This document shows, piece by piece, positions 34,616 through 43,062 of a DNA stretch of 64,000 nucleotides (the first letter of the stretch is position 1; every line of letters begins with the position of its first letter). This stretch comes from VAZQ01 sp035293945 (GTDB lineage: Bacteria > Pseudomonadota > Alphaproteobacteria > Rhizobiales > Xanthobacteraceae): NCBI GenBank assembly GCA_035293945.1, contig DATGLV010000011.1, forward strand, positions 1-64,000, read 5' to 3'. The notes beneath the pieces are model-generated. The model saw nothing but the letters and a program-made list of their open reading frames with translations, was not told the DNA's origin and made no database searches. Position numbers and translations under genes: made by a program.

Positions 34616-35067
34616 TGCCGCAATTTTCGACCAAGCGCCGGGTACGGCACGCCGCGGATGAGATGTTCGACCTTGTCGCCGATGTCGAGCGCTATCCGGA
34701 ATTCGTCCCGCTGTGCCAATCCCTGAGAGTGCGCGAGCGCAAGGCAGGGCCCGGGGGCACCGAGGTGCTCGTTGCCCAGATGACGGTCGCCTATAAGCTC
34801 ATCAGTGAGACCTTTACCAGCCGCGTCACGCTCGACCGGGCCAATCTGCGGATCGTGGTCGAATATCTCGACGGTCCGTTCCGCCGCCTGGAAAACCGCT
34901 GGAGATTCTCGGCGATCTCAGAACGCGACAGCGAAGTCGAATTCTTCATCTCTTACGAATTCAAGAGCCGAACGCTCGCGTTCCTGATGGGCTCGATGTT
35001 CGATTTGGCATTCCGCCGCTTTGCCGCGGCCTTCGAGCAGCGAGCCGACCTGGTATACGCCGGGTAA
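34615..35067 (+). CDS. COQ10/RatA-like START-domain protein
   Basis: 150 residues of the polyketide cyclase/START fold: ADEMFDLVADVERYPEFVPLCQSL at the start, VAQMTVAYKLISETFTSRVTLD, then VEFFISYEFKSRTLAFLMGSMFD and a C-terminal helix. In mitochondria and alphaproteobacteria members bind ubiquinone and support respiration; the E. coli relative RatA was described as a ribosome-association toxin. The lipA-coupled position here favours the COQ10 reading. ATG overlaps the lipA stop. Confidence 0.9.
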   Translation: MPQFSTKRRVRHAADEMFDLVADVERYPEFVPLCQSLRVRERKAGPGGTEVLVAQMTVAYKLISETFTSRVTLDRANLRIVVEYLDGPFRRLENRWRFSAISERDSEVEFFISYEFKSRTLAFLMGSMFDLAFRRFAAAFEQRADLVYAG

Positions 35068-35083
35068 GCGTGGCGGCGGATGA

Positions 35084-35599
35084 TCATGCTGGCGATCCGC
35101 CGGTCCCTTCTTTCTCAGCCAAGGCCTGCAGCATCATGAGCGCCTCGCGCACCGATCCCCAACGCACCTCGTCGCGGCCGATATCACCGAACCGCCGCAC
35201 CGTTTCGCTGCGCGCGCCGCTACGCGCTGCGGCTGCGAAGTGCACGAGGCCAATAGGCTTGCCGCGTGACGCGCCGCCCGGTCCGGCAATGCCGGTAACC
35301 GCGACCGCGAGGCCGGCCCCGGAGCGAGCAAGCGCGCCTTCCGCCATCGCGCCGGCACTTTCCCGGCTCACCGCCCCGTAGGCTCTTATCAGATCGTCCG
35401 AGACCCCCAGCATGGTCGTCTTGGCGCTGTTGCTGTAAGTAACGAAGCCGCGATCGAAGACGTCGGAAGAGCCGGCGATTGCCGTGAGCGTCGCCGCTAC
35501 CAGCCCCCCGGTGCAGGATTCCGCCGTCGCGATGGTGAGCTTCTTTGCCCGACACAGATCGAGCAAAGCGCGCGCCGCCTCGATCAGATCTTTTTCCAT
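35084..35599 (-). CDS. CinA C-terminal domain / nicotinamide-nucleotide amidohydrolase
   Basis: 171 residues, only the C-terminal CinA (PncC-type) domain. TIATAESCTGGLVAATLTAIAGSSDVFDRGFVTYSN is the family signature with the catalytic serine and threonine; AVTGIAGPGG and KPIGLVHFA follow. PncC converts NMN to nicotinate mononucleotide in the pyridine-nucleotide cycle. The gene is co-directional with ispDF, 16 bases downstream of its stop. Confidence 0.93.
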   Translation of the reverse strand: MEKDLIEAARALLDLCRAKKLTIATAESCTGGLVAATLTAIAGSSDVFDRGFVTYSNSAKTTMLGVSDDLIRAYGAVSRESAGAMAEGALARSGAGLAVAVTGIAGPGGASRGKPIGLVHFAAAARSGARSETVRRFGDIGRDEVRWGSVREALMMLQALAEKEGTGGSPA

Positions 35600-35615
35600 C
35601 CGATCGCCTCGGAAT

Positions 35616-36791
35616 TCATTCCGTCCACGGCAGGCGTATGGTCGCGGTCGCGTAAGCCACCATTCCTTCGTTGCGCCCGATGAAACCGAGCTTTTCGCTG
35701 GTGGTCGCCTTCACGGCGACGCGCATCACGTCGACGCCGGCAATTTCGGCAATGCGCCTGCGCATGTCGTCACGGTGCGGCCCGATGCGGGGAGCCTCGC
35801 ACACCACATTGACGTCGAGGTGCGCGATGCGGCCCTTGCGGGCGCGCAGCCGCTCGAGCGCGAAGGCGAGGAACTTTTCCGAGGGGGCGCCGCGCCACTG
35901 TGGATCGCTCGGCGGAAAGTGCACGCCGATATCGCCTTCGGCGAGCGCACCCAGGATCGCGTCGACCAATGCATGCAACACCACATCGGCATCGGAATGA
36001 CCCGAGAGGCCTTGGCTATGCGAAATGCGGATCCCGCCGAGGGTGACGTGGTCACCGTCGGCAAATGCATGCACATCATAACCAAAGCCGGTGCGCACAT
36101 CGCCGAGCATCGCGAGCTCGGCTGCGCCCGCGCGCAGGAAATCTTCCGGCGTCGTCAGCTTCACGTTGCCGGCTTCGCCTGCGAACGTGGCAACCTTCGT
36201 GCCGGCCCACTCCATCAGCGCCGCATCATCGGTGAAGTCCTCCCGGCCTTGCGCCTGCGCTTGCCGATGCGCGTGGAGCAAAGGGACGAAGGAAAAGGCC
36301 TGGGGCGTCTGCACCACGCGGAGCTGTGCGCGCTCGATCGTGCCGGTGACGACACCGGACGAATCGACGGTCTTGACCGTATCGGCCACCGCAAGTGCCG
36401 GGATTGCGGCCCCGCACGCCCGAGCCGCCGCTATGCCGCGCGAGATCAAGGCGGCCGACGCGAACGGCCGCGCCGCATCGTGCACCAGCACGATATCCGG
36501 TCGCTTCGCGCTCAGGGCCTCGAGACCTGCCCGGACGGAGGCCTGCCGCGTTGCGCCGCCGGGGACCGGCTCGAGCAGATCAAGCCCGCCGGCGGCAGCC
36601 TGGAAAAGGGGACGGTCGTCCGGATGAATGACCGTTTGCACGAAAGCAATCTCGGGGTGATGCGCCAGGCTCCTGAGGCTTGCCCGGATCATCGGCTCGC
36701 CGCCGATCTGGCGATATTGCTTGGGCCCGCCACCCCCGGCACGGACCCCGCGCCCAGCGGCCACCACAACGGCTGCGACCACGTCATTCAT
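35616..36791 (-). CDS. ispDF: bifunctional IspD/IspF, isoprenoid precursor synthesis
   Basis: 391 residues, a fusion common in alphaproteobacteria. Residues 1-230 are IspD, MEP cytidylyltransferase (VVVAAGRGVRAGGGGPKQY nucleotide loop; LVHDAARPF; VQTPQAF). Residues 233-391 are IspF, MEcPP synthase (RTGFGYDVHAF metal ligands, SHSQGLSGHSDADVVLHALVDAILGA, GDIGVHFPPSDPQW, ATTSEKLGFIGRNEG). Together they catalyse two non-consecutive steps of the MEP pathway. The start at 36791 (MNDVVAAVVVAAG) fits the IspD N-terminus. Confidence 0.97.
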   Translation of the reverse strand: MNDVVAAVVVAAGRGVRAGGGGPKQYRQIGGEPMIRASLRSLAHHPEIAFVQTVIHPDDRPLFQAAAGGLDLLEPVPGGATRQASVRAGLEALSAKRPDIVLVHDAARPFASAALISRGIAAARACGAAIPALAVADTVKTVDSSGVVTGTIERAQLRVVQTPQAFSFVPLLHAHRQAQAQGREDFTDDAALMEWAGTKVATFAGEAGNVKLTTPEDFLRAGAAELAMLGDVRTGFGYDVHAFADGDHVTLGGIRISHSQGLSGHSDADVVLHALVDAILGALAEGDIGVHFPPSDPQWRGAPSEKFLAFALERLRARKGRIAHLDVNVVCEAPRIGPHRDDMRRRIAEIAGVDVMRVAVKATTSEKLGFIGRNEGMVAYATATIRLPWTE

Positions 36792-36937
36792 GCGCTTGGT
36801 TCCAAAGATACTTTCGACGGGCACGGGCCCGCTCCGCGAGCCTGCCTAGGAATTAGCCTGGAATACCCCCAGCGCAAACCAGATTTGAGGCTCCCGGCCG
36901 AGGAATTGACGGATGTGGATTTATTGCACTGCAGCAC

Positions 36938-36965
36938 TTGCGGGCCGCATCATTTTGGCTAAACT
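36938..36965 (+). promoter_or_regulatory. possible sigma-70 promoter for dusB-ntrBC
   Basis: TTGCGG (36938-36943) and TAAACT (36960-36965) with a 16-base spacer lie between divergent ispDF and dusB. The match to consensus is moderate. Confidence 0.3.
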
Positions 36966-37007
36966 CTAAGCATTGTGTTGGGCCGCCTAATTCGTGTGCA
37001 ATCTCGG

Positions 37008-38069
37008 ATGATGCCTTTTTCATCGGTTTCTCCCGACGCCTGCCTCACGGTGGGCAGCATCAAGCTGCCCAACCGCGCCGTGCTCGCGCCTATGACGGGC
37101 ATCACCGATACGCCATTCCGGCGCGCCGCAGCCCGGCTCGGCGCCGGTCTTGTGGTCTCGGAGATGACGGCGAGTGAGGCGCTCGTCGAGGCGCGCCCGC
37201 ATGCCTTGCTCCGCGCGGAAGGAGAGGGCCTTGGCATCCATGTCGTGCAACTCGCGGGCTGCGAAGCACGCTGGATGGGAGAGGCGGCGCGGATCGCCGA
37301 GGCTTCGGGCGCGGCGATCATTGACATCAATATGGGCTGTCCGGCCCGCAACGTCACCGGCATCCAAGCGGGTTCCGCACTCATGCGCAACCTTGATCAC
37401 GCGATGACGCTGGTCGAGGCCACGGTCGCCGCGGTATCGGTACCGGTCACGCTCAAGATGCGGCTCGGATGGGACGACCGTACGGTCAATGCGGCCGAAT
37501 TGGCGCAGCGCGCCCAGGGGGCCGGCGTCATGCTCGTCACCGCGCATGGGCGGACGCGGTGCCAGTTCTACAAGGGGCGTGCTGATTGGGAGGCAGTGCG
37601 GGCGATCAAACAAGCAGTGGCGATCCCGGTGGTCGTCAATGGTGACATCGCTACCTACGAGGATGCCGAGCGCGCGCTTGCGGCGTCCGGAGCCGACGCG
37701 GTGATGGTCGGTCGCGCTGCACAGGGGCGTCCATGGTTGCCGGGTCAGATCGGGCGCTATCTCGCCGGCCGTCCGCGCGAGGCGGCGCCCTCGCTGCCGG
37801 CGCAATTGGCGATCATCCGGGATCTCTACGACGAGATGCTCGCGCATCACGGTCGCGACATCGGCGTGCGCCACGCGCGCAAGCATCTCGGTTGGGCGCT
37901 TGATGCGGCAGCTGTGACTGCGGGGGCGCCTGCCTCGCTGCATAAGGCGCACCGGCATCGCGTGCTCACGGAGGACGATCCGCGATTCGTGCAAAGCCAC
38001 CTCGATGAGGCCTTCGACGCATTCGCCGCCTGCCGTTCGTGTGGCACCGCCGAGAGGATGGCCGCATGA
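37008..38069 (+). CDS. dusB: tRNA dihydrouridine synthase (NifR3 type)
   Basis: 353 residues. An FMN-dependent reductase that makes dihydrouridine in tRNA. APMTGITDTPFRR (FMN loop), SEMTASEALVE, IDINMGCPARNVT with the catalytic cysteine, TAHGRTRCQFYKG, and GDIATYEDAERALAASGADAVMVGRAAQGRPW. The gene was first named nifR3 for its position upstream of ntrB, as here; ntrB starts inside its stop codon. Start candidates are ATG 37008, ATG 37011 and GTG 36975. Confidence 0.95.
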   Translation: MMPFSSVSPDACLTVGSIKLPNRAVLAPMTGITDTPFRRAAARLGAGLVVSEMTASEALVEARPHALLRAEGEGLGIHVVQLAGCEARWMGEAARIAEASGAAIIDINMGCPARNVTGIQAGSALMRNLDHAMTLVEATVAAVSVPVTLKMRLGWDDRTVNAAELAQRAQGAGVMLVTAHGRTRCQFYKGRADWEAVRAIKQAVAIPVVVNGDIATYEDAERALAASGADAVMVGRAAQGRPWLPGQIGRYLAGRPREAAPSLPAQLAIIRDLYDEMLAHHGRDIGVRHARKHLGWALDAAAVTAGAPASLHKAHRHRVLTEDDPRFVQSHLDEAFDAFAACRSCGTAERMAA

Positions 38070-39193
38070 GCCGGCCTGATCGTGTCAACTCCTTTTCGAG
38101 CTTGGCGGAGGCGGTGCTCGATGCCCTCCCGCATCCGGTTCTCATGGTGGCACCGGACGGCAAGATCGCCACAGCCAACGCCGCCGCGGAATCGTTCTTC
38201 GAGGTTTCGCTGCCGCTCTTGCGGCGCAATAGCCTCCAGGAACTGGTGCCCTTCTGCAGTCCGCTGCTGGCCTTGATCGAGCAGGTTCGGGCGCGCAGCG
38301 CCGCAGTCAACGAATACAAGGTTGATCTCGGCACGCCGCGTGCGCCCGGCGAGCGTCTGGTCGACCTGCACGTCGCGCCAGTGCAGGAGAGTCCCGGTCA
38401 CGTGGTGGTGATGCTGCAGGAGCGCACGATTGCCGACAAGATGGACCGCCAGCTCACCCATCGAAGTGCCGCCCGATCGGTGATCGCGCTCGCCGCCATG
38501 CTGGCGCACGAGATCAAGAATCCGCTGTCCGGCATCCGTGGCGCGGCGCAATTGCTCGAGCAATCTGTTGGCGATGACGACCGCGCTCTGACGCGGCTGA
38601 TCTGCGACGAGGCCGATCGCATCGTCAAGCTGGTCGACCGGATGGAAGTGTTCAGCGACGAGCGACCGGTCGAGCGTGAGCCGGTCAACATCCACGTGGT
38701 GCTCGAGCACGTAAAACGGCTCGCCCACTCTGGGTTCGCCCGCCAGGTCAAGTTCCTGGAAGAATATGATCCATCACTCCCGCCGGTCTTCGCCAATCGC
38801 GATCAGCTCATCCAGGTGTTCCTCAATCTTGTGAAGAATGCATCCGAGGCAATCGGCGACAATTCACCCGACGGCGAGATCGCGCTGACCACTGCGTTTC
38901 GTCCGGGTGTGCGCCTCTCGCTGCCCGGGAGCAAAGCGCGTGTATCGCTGCCGCTCGAATTCTGCGTCAAGGACAACGGTCCGGGCGTGCCCGAGGACCT
39001 GCTTCCGCACCTGTTCGACCCGTTCGTGACCACCAAGGCGACCGGATCAGGTCTTGGCCTGGCACTGGTTGCCAAGATCGTCGGCGATCACGGCGGCATC
39101 ATTGAATGTGAATCTCAACCACGACGTACGATCTTTCGCGTGCTCATGCCCATGTACCTGGGTGACGACGCCGAGCCGGGCGGCGCTGCCTAG
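38066..39193 (+). CDS. ntrB: nitrogen regulation sensor kinase NtrB
   Basis: 375 residues, cytoplasmic. A PAS domain (about 15-110) is followed by HisKA with His148 in LAHEIKNPLSGIRGAAQLLE and an ATPase domain (NLVKNASEAIGD; CVKDNGPGVPEDL; GSGLGLALVAKI). It phosphorylates NtrC under nitrogen limitation and is controlled by PII. Four-base ATGA overlap with dusB; ntrC follows after 11 bases. Confidence 0.97.
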   Translation: MSRPDRVNSFSSLAEAVLDALPHPVLMVAPDGKIATANAAAESFFEVSLPLLRRNSLQELVPFCSPLLALIEQVRARSAAVNEYKVDLGTPRAPGERLVDLHVAPVQESPGHVVVMLQERTIADKMDRQLTHRSAARSVIALAAMLAHEIKNPLSGIRGAAQLLEQSVGDDDRALTRLICDEADRIVKLVDRMEVFSDERPVEREPVNIHVVLEHVKRLAHSGFARQVKFLEEYDPSLPPVFANRDQLIQVFLNLVKNASEAIGDNSPDGEIALTTAFRPGVRLSLPGSKARVSLPLEFCVKDNGPGVPEDLLPHLFDPFVTTKATGSGLGLALVAKIVGDHGGIIECESQPRRTIFRVLMPMYLGDDAEPGGAA

Positions 39194-39204
39194 AGAGGAA
39201 GGAA

Positions 39205-40647
39205 ATGCCCACGGGAAGCATTTTGGTTGCGGACGACGATGCAGCGATCAGAACGGTAATCAACCAAGCATTATCGCGCGCCGGCTACGAAGTGCGCTCG
39301 ACCAGCAACGCGGCGACGCTCTGGCGCTGGATCGGGCAGGGCGATGGTGACCTCGTGATCACCGACGTGGTGATGCCTGACGAGAACGCGTTCGACCTCT
39401 TGCCGCGGATCAAGAAGCTGCGGCCTGATCTGCCGGTCATCGTGATGAGCGCGCAGAACACGTTCATGACCGCGATCCGCGCGTCAGAGCGCGGCGCCTA
39501 CGAGTACCTGCCCAAGCCTTTCGATCTGAAAGAGCTGATTGCCATCGTGGGTCGCGCGCTGTCGGAGCCCAAGGAGCGGCCGCCGGCTCCGATCAAGCAC
39601 GAGGATTTCGATTCCATCCCGCTGGTGGGCCGCTCGCCGGCGATGCAGGAAATCTACCGCGTGCTCGCGCGGCTGATGCAGACGGACCTGACCGTCATGA
39701 TCTCGGGCGAATCCGGCACCGGAAAGGAGTTGGTGGCACGCGCCCTGCATGACTACGGTAAGCGCCGCAATGGCCCATTCGTTGCCATCAACATGGCGGC
39801 GATCCCGCGCGACCTGATCGAGTCGGATTTGTTCGGCCACGAGAAGGGGGCTTTCACCGGCGCCAATTCGCGCAGCGCCGGACGCTTCGAGCAAGCCGAA
39901 GGCGGCACGCTCTTTCTCGACGAGATCGGCGATATGCCAATGGACGCGCAGACCAGATTGCTGCGCGTGCTGCAGCAGGGCGAGTACACCACCGTCGGCG
40001 GCCGCACCCCGATCAAAAGCGATGTCCGCATCATCGCCGCCTCCAACAAGGACCTGCGGATCCTGATCCAGCAGGGCCTGTTCCGCGAAGACCTGTTCTT
40101 CCGCCTCAATGTGGTGCCGCTGCGCTTGCCTCCTTTGCGCGAACGGATCGAGGATGTACCCGACCTCATTCGGCACTTTTTCGCCCAGGCCGAGCGCGAG
40201 GGGCTGCCACCCAAGCAGCTCGATCAGGCGGCGCTTGATCGCCTTAAGCGGCACCGTTGGCCTGGCAACGTGCGCGAGCTCGAAAACCTGGCCCGCCGGC
40301 TGGCCGCGCTCTATCCGCAGGAGACGATTTCGGCTTCCGTGATCGAAGCAGAGCTCGCCCAGCCCGCTATGATGCCAGTCACCGAGGAACCGCGGACCGA
40401 GGAAGGGCTCTCATCGGCGGTCGAGCGCCACCTCACCACCTATTTCGCCGGCTTCGGGGACACGCTGCCGCCGCCCGGCCTCTATCACCGCATCCTGCGC
40501 GAGATTGAGCATCCGCTGCTGACGGTCACGCTTGCGGCCACGCGCGGCAACCAGATCCGCGCCGCTGACCTGCTCGGGGTTAATCGCAATACCTTGCGCA
40601 AGAAGATCCGCGATCTCGAGATCCAGGTGTTCCGCAGCAGCAGCTGA
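39205..40647 (+). CDS. ntrC: nitrogen regulation response regulator NtrC
   Basis: 480 residues: a receiver (1-120, phosphorylated Asp54 in VITDVVMP), a sigma-54-interacting AAA+ domain (Walker A GESGTGKELV, intact GAFTGA loop in HEKGAFTGANSRSAGRFEQAEGG, Walker B GTLFLDEIGDMP) and a Fis-type HTH (GNQIRAADLLGVNRNTLRKKIRDL). It activates RpoN-dependent nitrogen-scavenging promoters and could in principle act on the sigma-54 promoter at 57.4 kb. Confidence 0.98.
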   Translation: MPTGSILVADDDAAIRTVINQALSRAGYEVRSTSNAATLWRWIGQGDGDLVITDVVMPDENAFDLLPRIKKLRPDLPVIVMSAQNTFMTAIRASERGAYEYLPKPFDLKELIAIVGRALSEPKERPPAPIKHEDFDSIPLVGRSPAMQEIYRVLARLMQTDLTVMISGESGTGKELVARALHDYGKRRNGPFVAINMAAIPRDLIESDLFGHEKGAFTGANSRSAGRFEQAEGGTLFLDEIGDMPMDAQTRLLRVLQQGEYTTVGGRTPIKSDVRIIAASNKDLRILIQQGLFREDLFFRLNVVPLRLPPLRERIEDVPDLIRHFFAQAEREGLPPKQLDQAALDRLKRHRWPGNVRELENLARRLAALYPQETISASVIEAELAQPAMMPVTEEPRTEEGLSSAVERHLTTYFAGFGDTLPPPGLYHRILREIEHPLLTVTLAATRGNQIRAADLLGVNRNTLRKKIRDLEIQVFRSSS

Positions 40648-40714
40648 AGGTCTTGTGGGGTCTGAGGCCGGGCAGGGCTGGGGATTGTAGCGCCCCGGAA
40701 TTGTCGCAATTCGG

Positions 40715-40725
40715 CAACATTGTTG
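40715..40725. promoter_or_regulatory. perfect CAACA-T-TGTTG palindrome upstream of ntrYX
   Basis: An 11-bp perfect palindrome lies 59 bases before the ntrY start, in the gap between ntrC and ntrY. It falls in the spacer of a weak promoter-like pair (TTGTCG 40701-40706, TGTAGA 40724-40729). The CAA-N5-TTG form fits the CAA/TTG type of site reported for NtrX in rhizobia, so autoregulation is possible. Confidence 0.35.
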
Positions 40726-40783
40726 TAGAAAAGCATCACCTGCCTCCTGGGGGCGGCAGCCTTTCACACCCACAACCTGTGAC

Positions 40784-43045
40784 ATGACGACTGTTGGCCA
40801 AGCCACCACAGCCGAGATCGTGACGGTCGCCGCCGCGCCGCCTGCAGGCTTCCTGGCGCGCAGCCTGGGCTTCGGCGCCGTCGCACTCGCGCTCTTGTCG
40901 GCCTTTGCGACCTTCATGGTGCTGGCCGACCTGACCCCGATCCCGGAAACCGACAAGGTCGTGCGTGCCCTTCTACTGGCCAATGCGATCACCATCGGCT
41001 TCCTCGTGGCGGTCAGCGCGTATGAGGTGTGGCGCATCGTGCAGGCCCGTCGCCGCGGTCGGGCCGCATCGCGGCTGCACGTGCGTATCGTCGCCCTGTT
41101 CTCGGTGGTTGCGGCGGCGCCGGCGATCCTGGTCGCGGTGGTGGCGAGCGTCACGCTTGATCGCGGCCTCGACAAGCTGTTCTCGCGGCAAACACAGTCC
41201 ATGATCCAAAACTCGCTGATCGTGGCTGAAGCCTATGTGCGTGAGCACGCGCAGTTCCTGCGTGCCGACTGCATCACCACCGCGATCGAAGTGGCACGCT
41301 ACAAACCGCTGTTCGACCAGAACCGCGATCAGTTGCGACAGTTCCTTACCACGCAATCGAACATTCGCGGCCTCCCGGCAGTGATGATGATGGACGCCGA
41401 TGGCAACGTGATCGAGCAGGCCGATACCAAGGTCAGCCAGACATTCGTCAAGCCGTCGCGCGAAGTGCTTGCCGCCAGCAACGAGACCGACCCGCAGATC
41501 GCGATGTTCCTCGATGCCAACTACGTGGCGGCGATTATAAAACTGCAGACCTATGCCAATACCTACCTCTATGTCGCGCGCATCCTGGATCCGCAGGTGG
41601 TCGCGCAATTGCGGGCAACCCAGGCCGGCGTCACCCAATATGCGGAGTTAGAGGCGCAGCGCCTCGGAGTCCAGCTCGCCTTCGCCTTGGCGTACACCGT
41701 GATCGCACTGGCCGTGCTGTTGTCCGCGGTCTGGATCGGGCTCAACTTCGCCAATTATCTGGTGGCGCCGATCCGACGGCTGATCGATGCGGCGCAGATG
41801 GTGGCGACCGGCAATCTTTTCGTGCAGGTGCCGATCCGAGGGTCGGAGGGCGATCTCGGGCAGCTGGGCGAGACCTTCAACAAGATGACCCGCGAATTGC
41901 GCACACAGCATGAGGACATCGTCCGCGCCCGCGATCAGATCGACAGCCGCCGTCGTTTTACCGAAGCCGTGCTGGCGGGCGCCAGCGCCGGCGTGATCGG
42001 CGTCGACGCCGAGAACCGCATCAGCATCCTCAATCGTTCGGCCGAGCGGCTCATTGGCTACGCGCAGGCCGAGGCGCTCGGCAGGCCGCTGTCAGAGGTC
42101 GCGCCCGAGCTCATCGACCTCGTCAACGGCGCGCGGGTGGGCCTGCAGCGCCTGGTCCAGGGACAGGTGACGATCAACCGGGCCGGCCGCGAGCGCATTC
42201 TTTCAGTGCGGGTCACCGGCGAGCAGGCTGGCGAAGCCGACCATGGTTACGTGATCACGCTCGACGACATGACCGATCTGATCGCCGCGCAACGCACCTC
42301 GGCCTGGGCCGACGTCGCTCGCCGCATCGCCCACGAGATCAAGAATCCGCTCACCCCGATCCAGCTCTCGGCCGAGCGGCTGCGTCGCAAATACGGCGCC
42401 GCCATCAAGGAGGACGCGGACATTTTCCGGCAATGCACCGACACAATCGTGCGTCAGGTCGACGACATCAAGCGGATGGTGGACGAGTTCTCGCGCTTTG
42501 CCCGCATGCCCAAGCCGGTCATGGCGGCCGATGACGTTGCCGATACGGTGCGGCAGGTGGTTTTCCTGCTGCGCGTGGGCCACCCCGACCTCGATATCGA
42601 TGCCGAGTTTGCCGAGGATCCGATGGCGGCACGCTTCGATCGGCGCCTGATCTCGCAGGCACTGACCAACATCATCAAGAATGCCGCCGAGGCGATCGCC
42701 GCAGTTCCCCCGGCCGAGCTCGGGCGCGGCCGCATCCGGGTCTCCGCCGCACGCGAGGGCAACGATATCATCATCGACGTGGTCGACAACGGAATCGGCC
42801 TGCCGAAAGAAAACCGCAGCCGACTGCTGGAGCCCTATGTCACCACCCGTGAGAAGGGCACCGGTCTTGGCCTCGCCATCGTCGGCCGAATTCTCGAGGA
42901 TCATGGCGGAAAAATCGAGCTCGGCGATGCGGCCGACAAGATTCCCGGCCAGCGCGGTGCCTGGATGCGGCTGCGATTCGCCGCCGAGACGGTATCCAAA
43001 GCTTCCGATCAACCTAGACCCAGGGTTATGGCGACAAACACATAA
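40784..43045 (+). CDS. ntrY: nitrogen regulation sensor kinase NtrY
   Basis: 753 residues, membrane-bound. Three hydrophobic segments near the N-terminus, a periplasmic or outer sensor part (about 135-300), a further membrane helix (about 305-328), HAMP (APIRRLIDAAQMVATGNLFVQV), PAS (about 395-500), HisKA with His517 in RRIAHEIKNPLTPIQLSAERLRR, and an ATPase domain (NIIKNAAEAIA, DNGIGLP, GTGLGLAIVGRIL). It works with NtrX in nitrogen, redox and envelope control. ntrX starts 17 bases downstream. Confidence 0.97.
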   Translation: MTTVGQATTAEIVTVAAAPPAGFLARSLGFGAVALALLSAFATFMVLADLTPIPETDKVVRALLLANAITIGFLVAVSAYEVWRIVQARRRGRAASRLHVRIVALFSVVAAAPAILVAVVASVTLDRGLDKLFSRQTQSMIQNSLIVAEAYVREHAQFLRADCITTAIEVARYKPLFDQNRDQLRQFLTTQSNIRGLPAVMMMDADGNVIEQADTKVSQTFVKPSREVLAASNETDPQIAMFLDANYVAAIIKLQTYANTYLYVARILDPQVVAQLRATQAGVTQYAELEAQRLGVQLAFALAYTVIALAVLLSAVWIGLNFANYLVAPIRRLIDAAQMVATGNLFVQVPIRGSEGDLGQLGETFNKMTRELRTQHEDIVRARDQIDSRRRFTEAVLAGASAGVIGVDAENRISILNRSAERLIGYAQAEALGRPLSEVAPELIDLVNGARVGLQRLVQGQVTINRAGRERILSVRVTGEQAGEADHGYVITLDDMTDLIAAQRTSAWADVARRIAHEIKNPLTPIQLSAERLRRKYGAAIKEDADIFRQCTDTIVRQVDDIKRMVDEFSRFARMPKPVMAADDVADTVRQVVFLLRVGHPDLDIDAEFAEDPMAARFDRRLISQALTNIIKNAAEAIAAVPPAELGRGRIRVSAAREGNDIIIDVVDNGIGLPKENRSRLLEPYVTTREKGTGLGLAIVGRILEDHGGKIELGDAADKIPGQRGAWMRLRFAAETVSKASDQPRPRVMATNT

Positions 43046-43062
43046 GGGTGGGCCCTTCAATA

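Noticed and set aside
36922..36945. Sigma-54 promoter upstream of dusB-ntrBC (TTGCAC...TTGC)
   Set aside because: The spacing between the GC-rich elements does not match the -24/-12 rule.
35484..36962. Forward open frame (492 codons) opposite cinA and ispDF
   Set aside because: Both reverse-strand genes are clearly homologous to known enzymes, and the forward frame has no recognisable domain.
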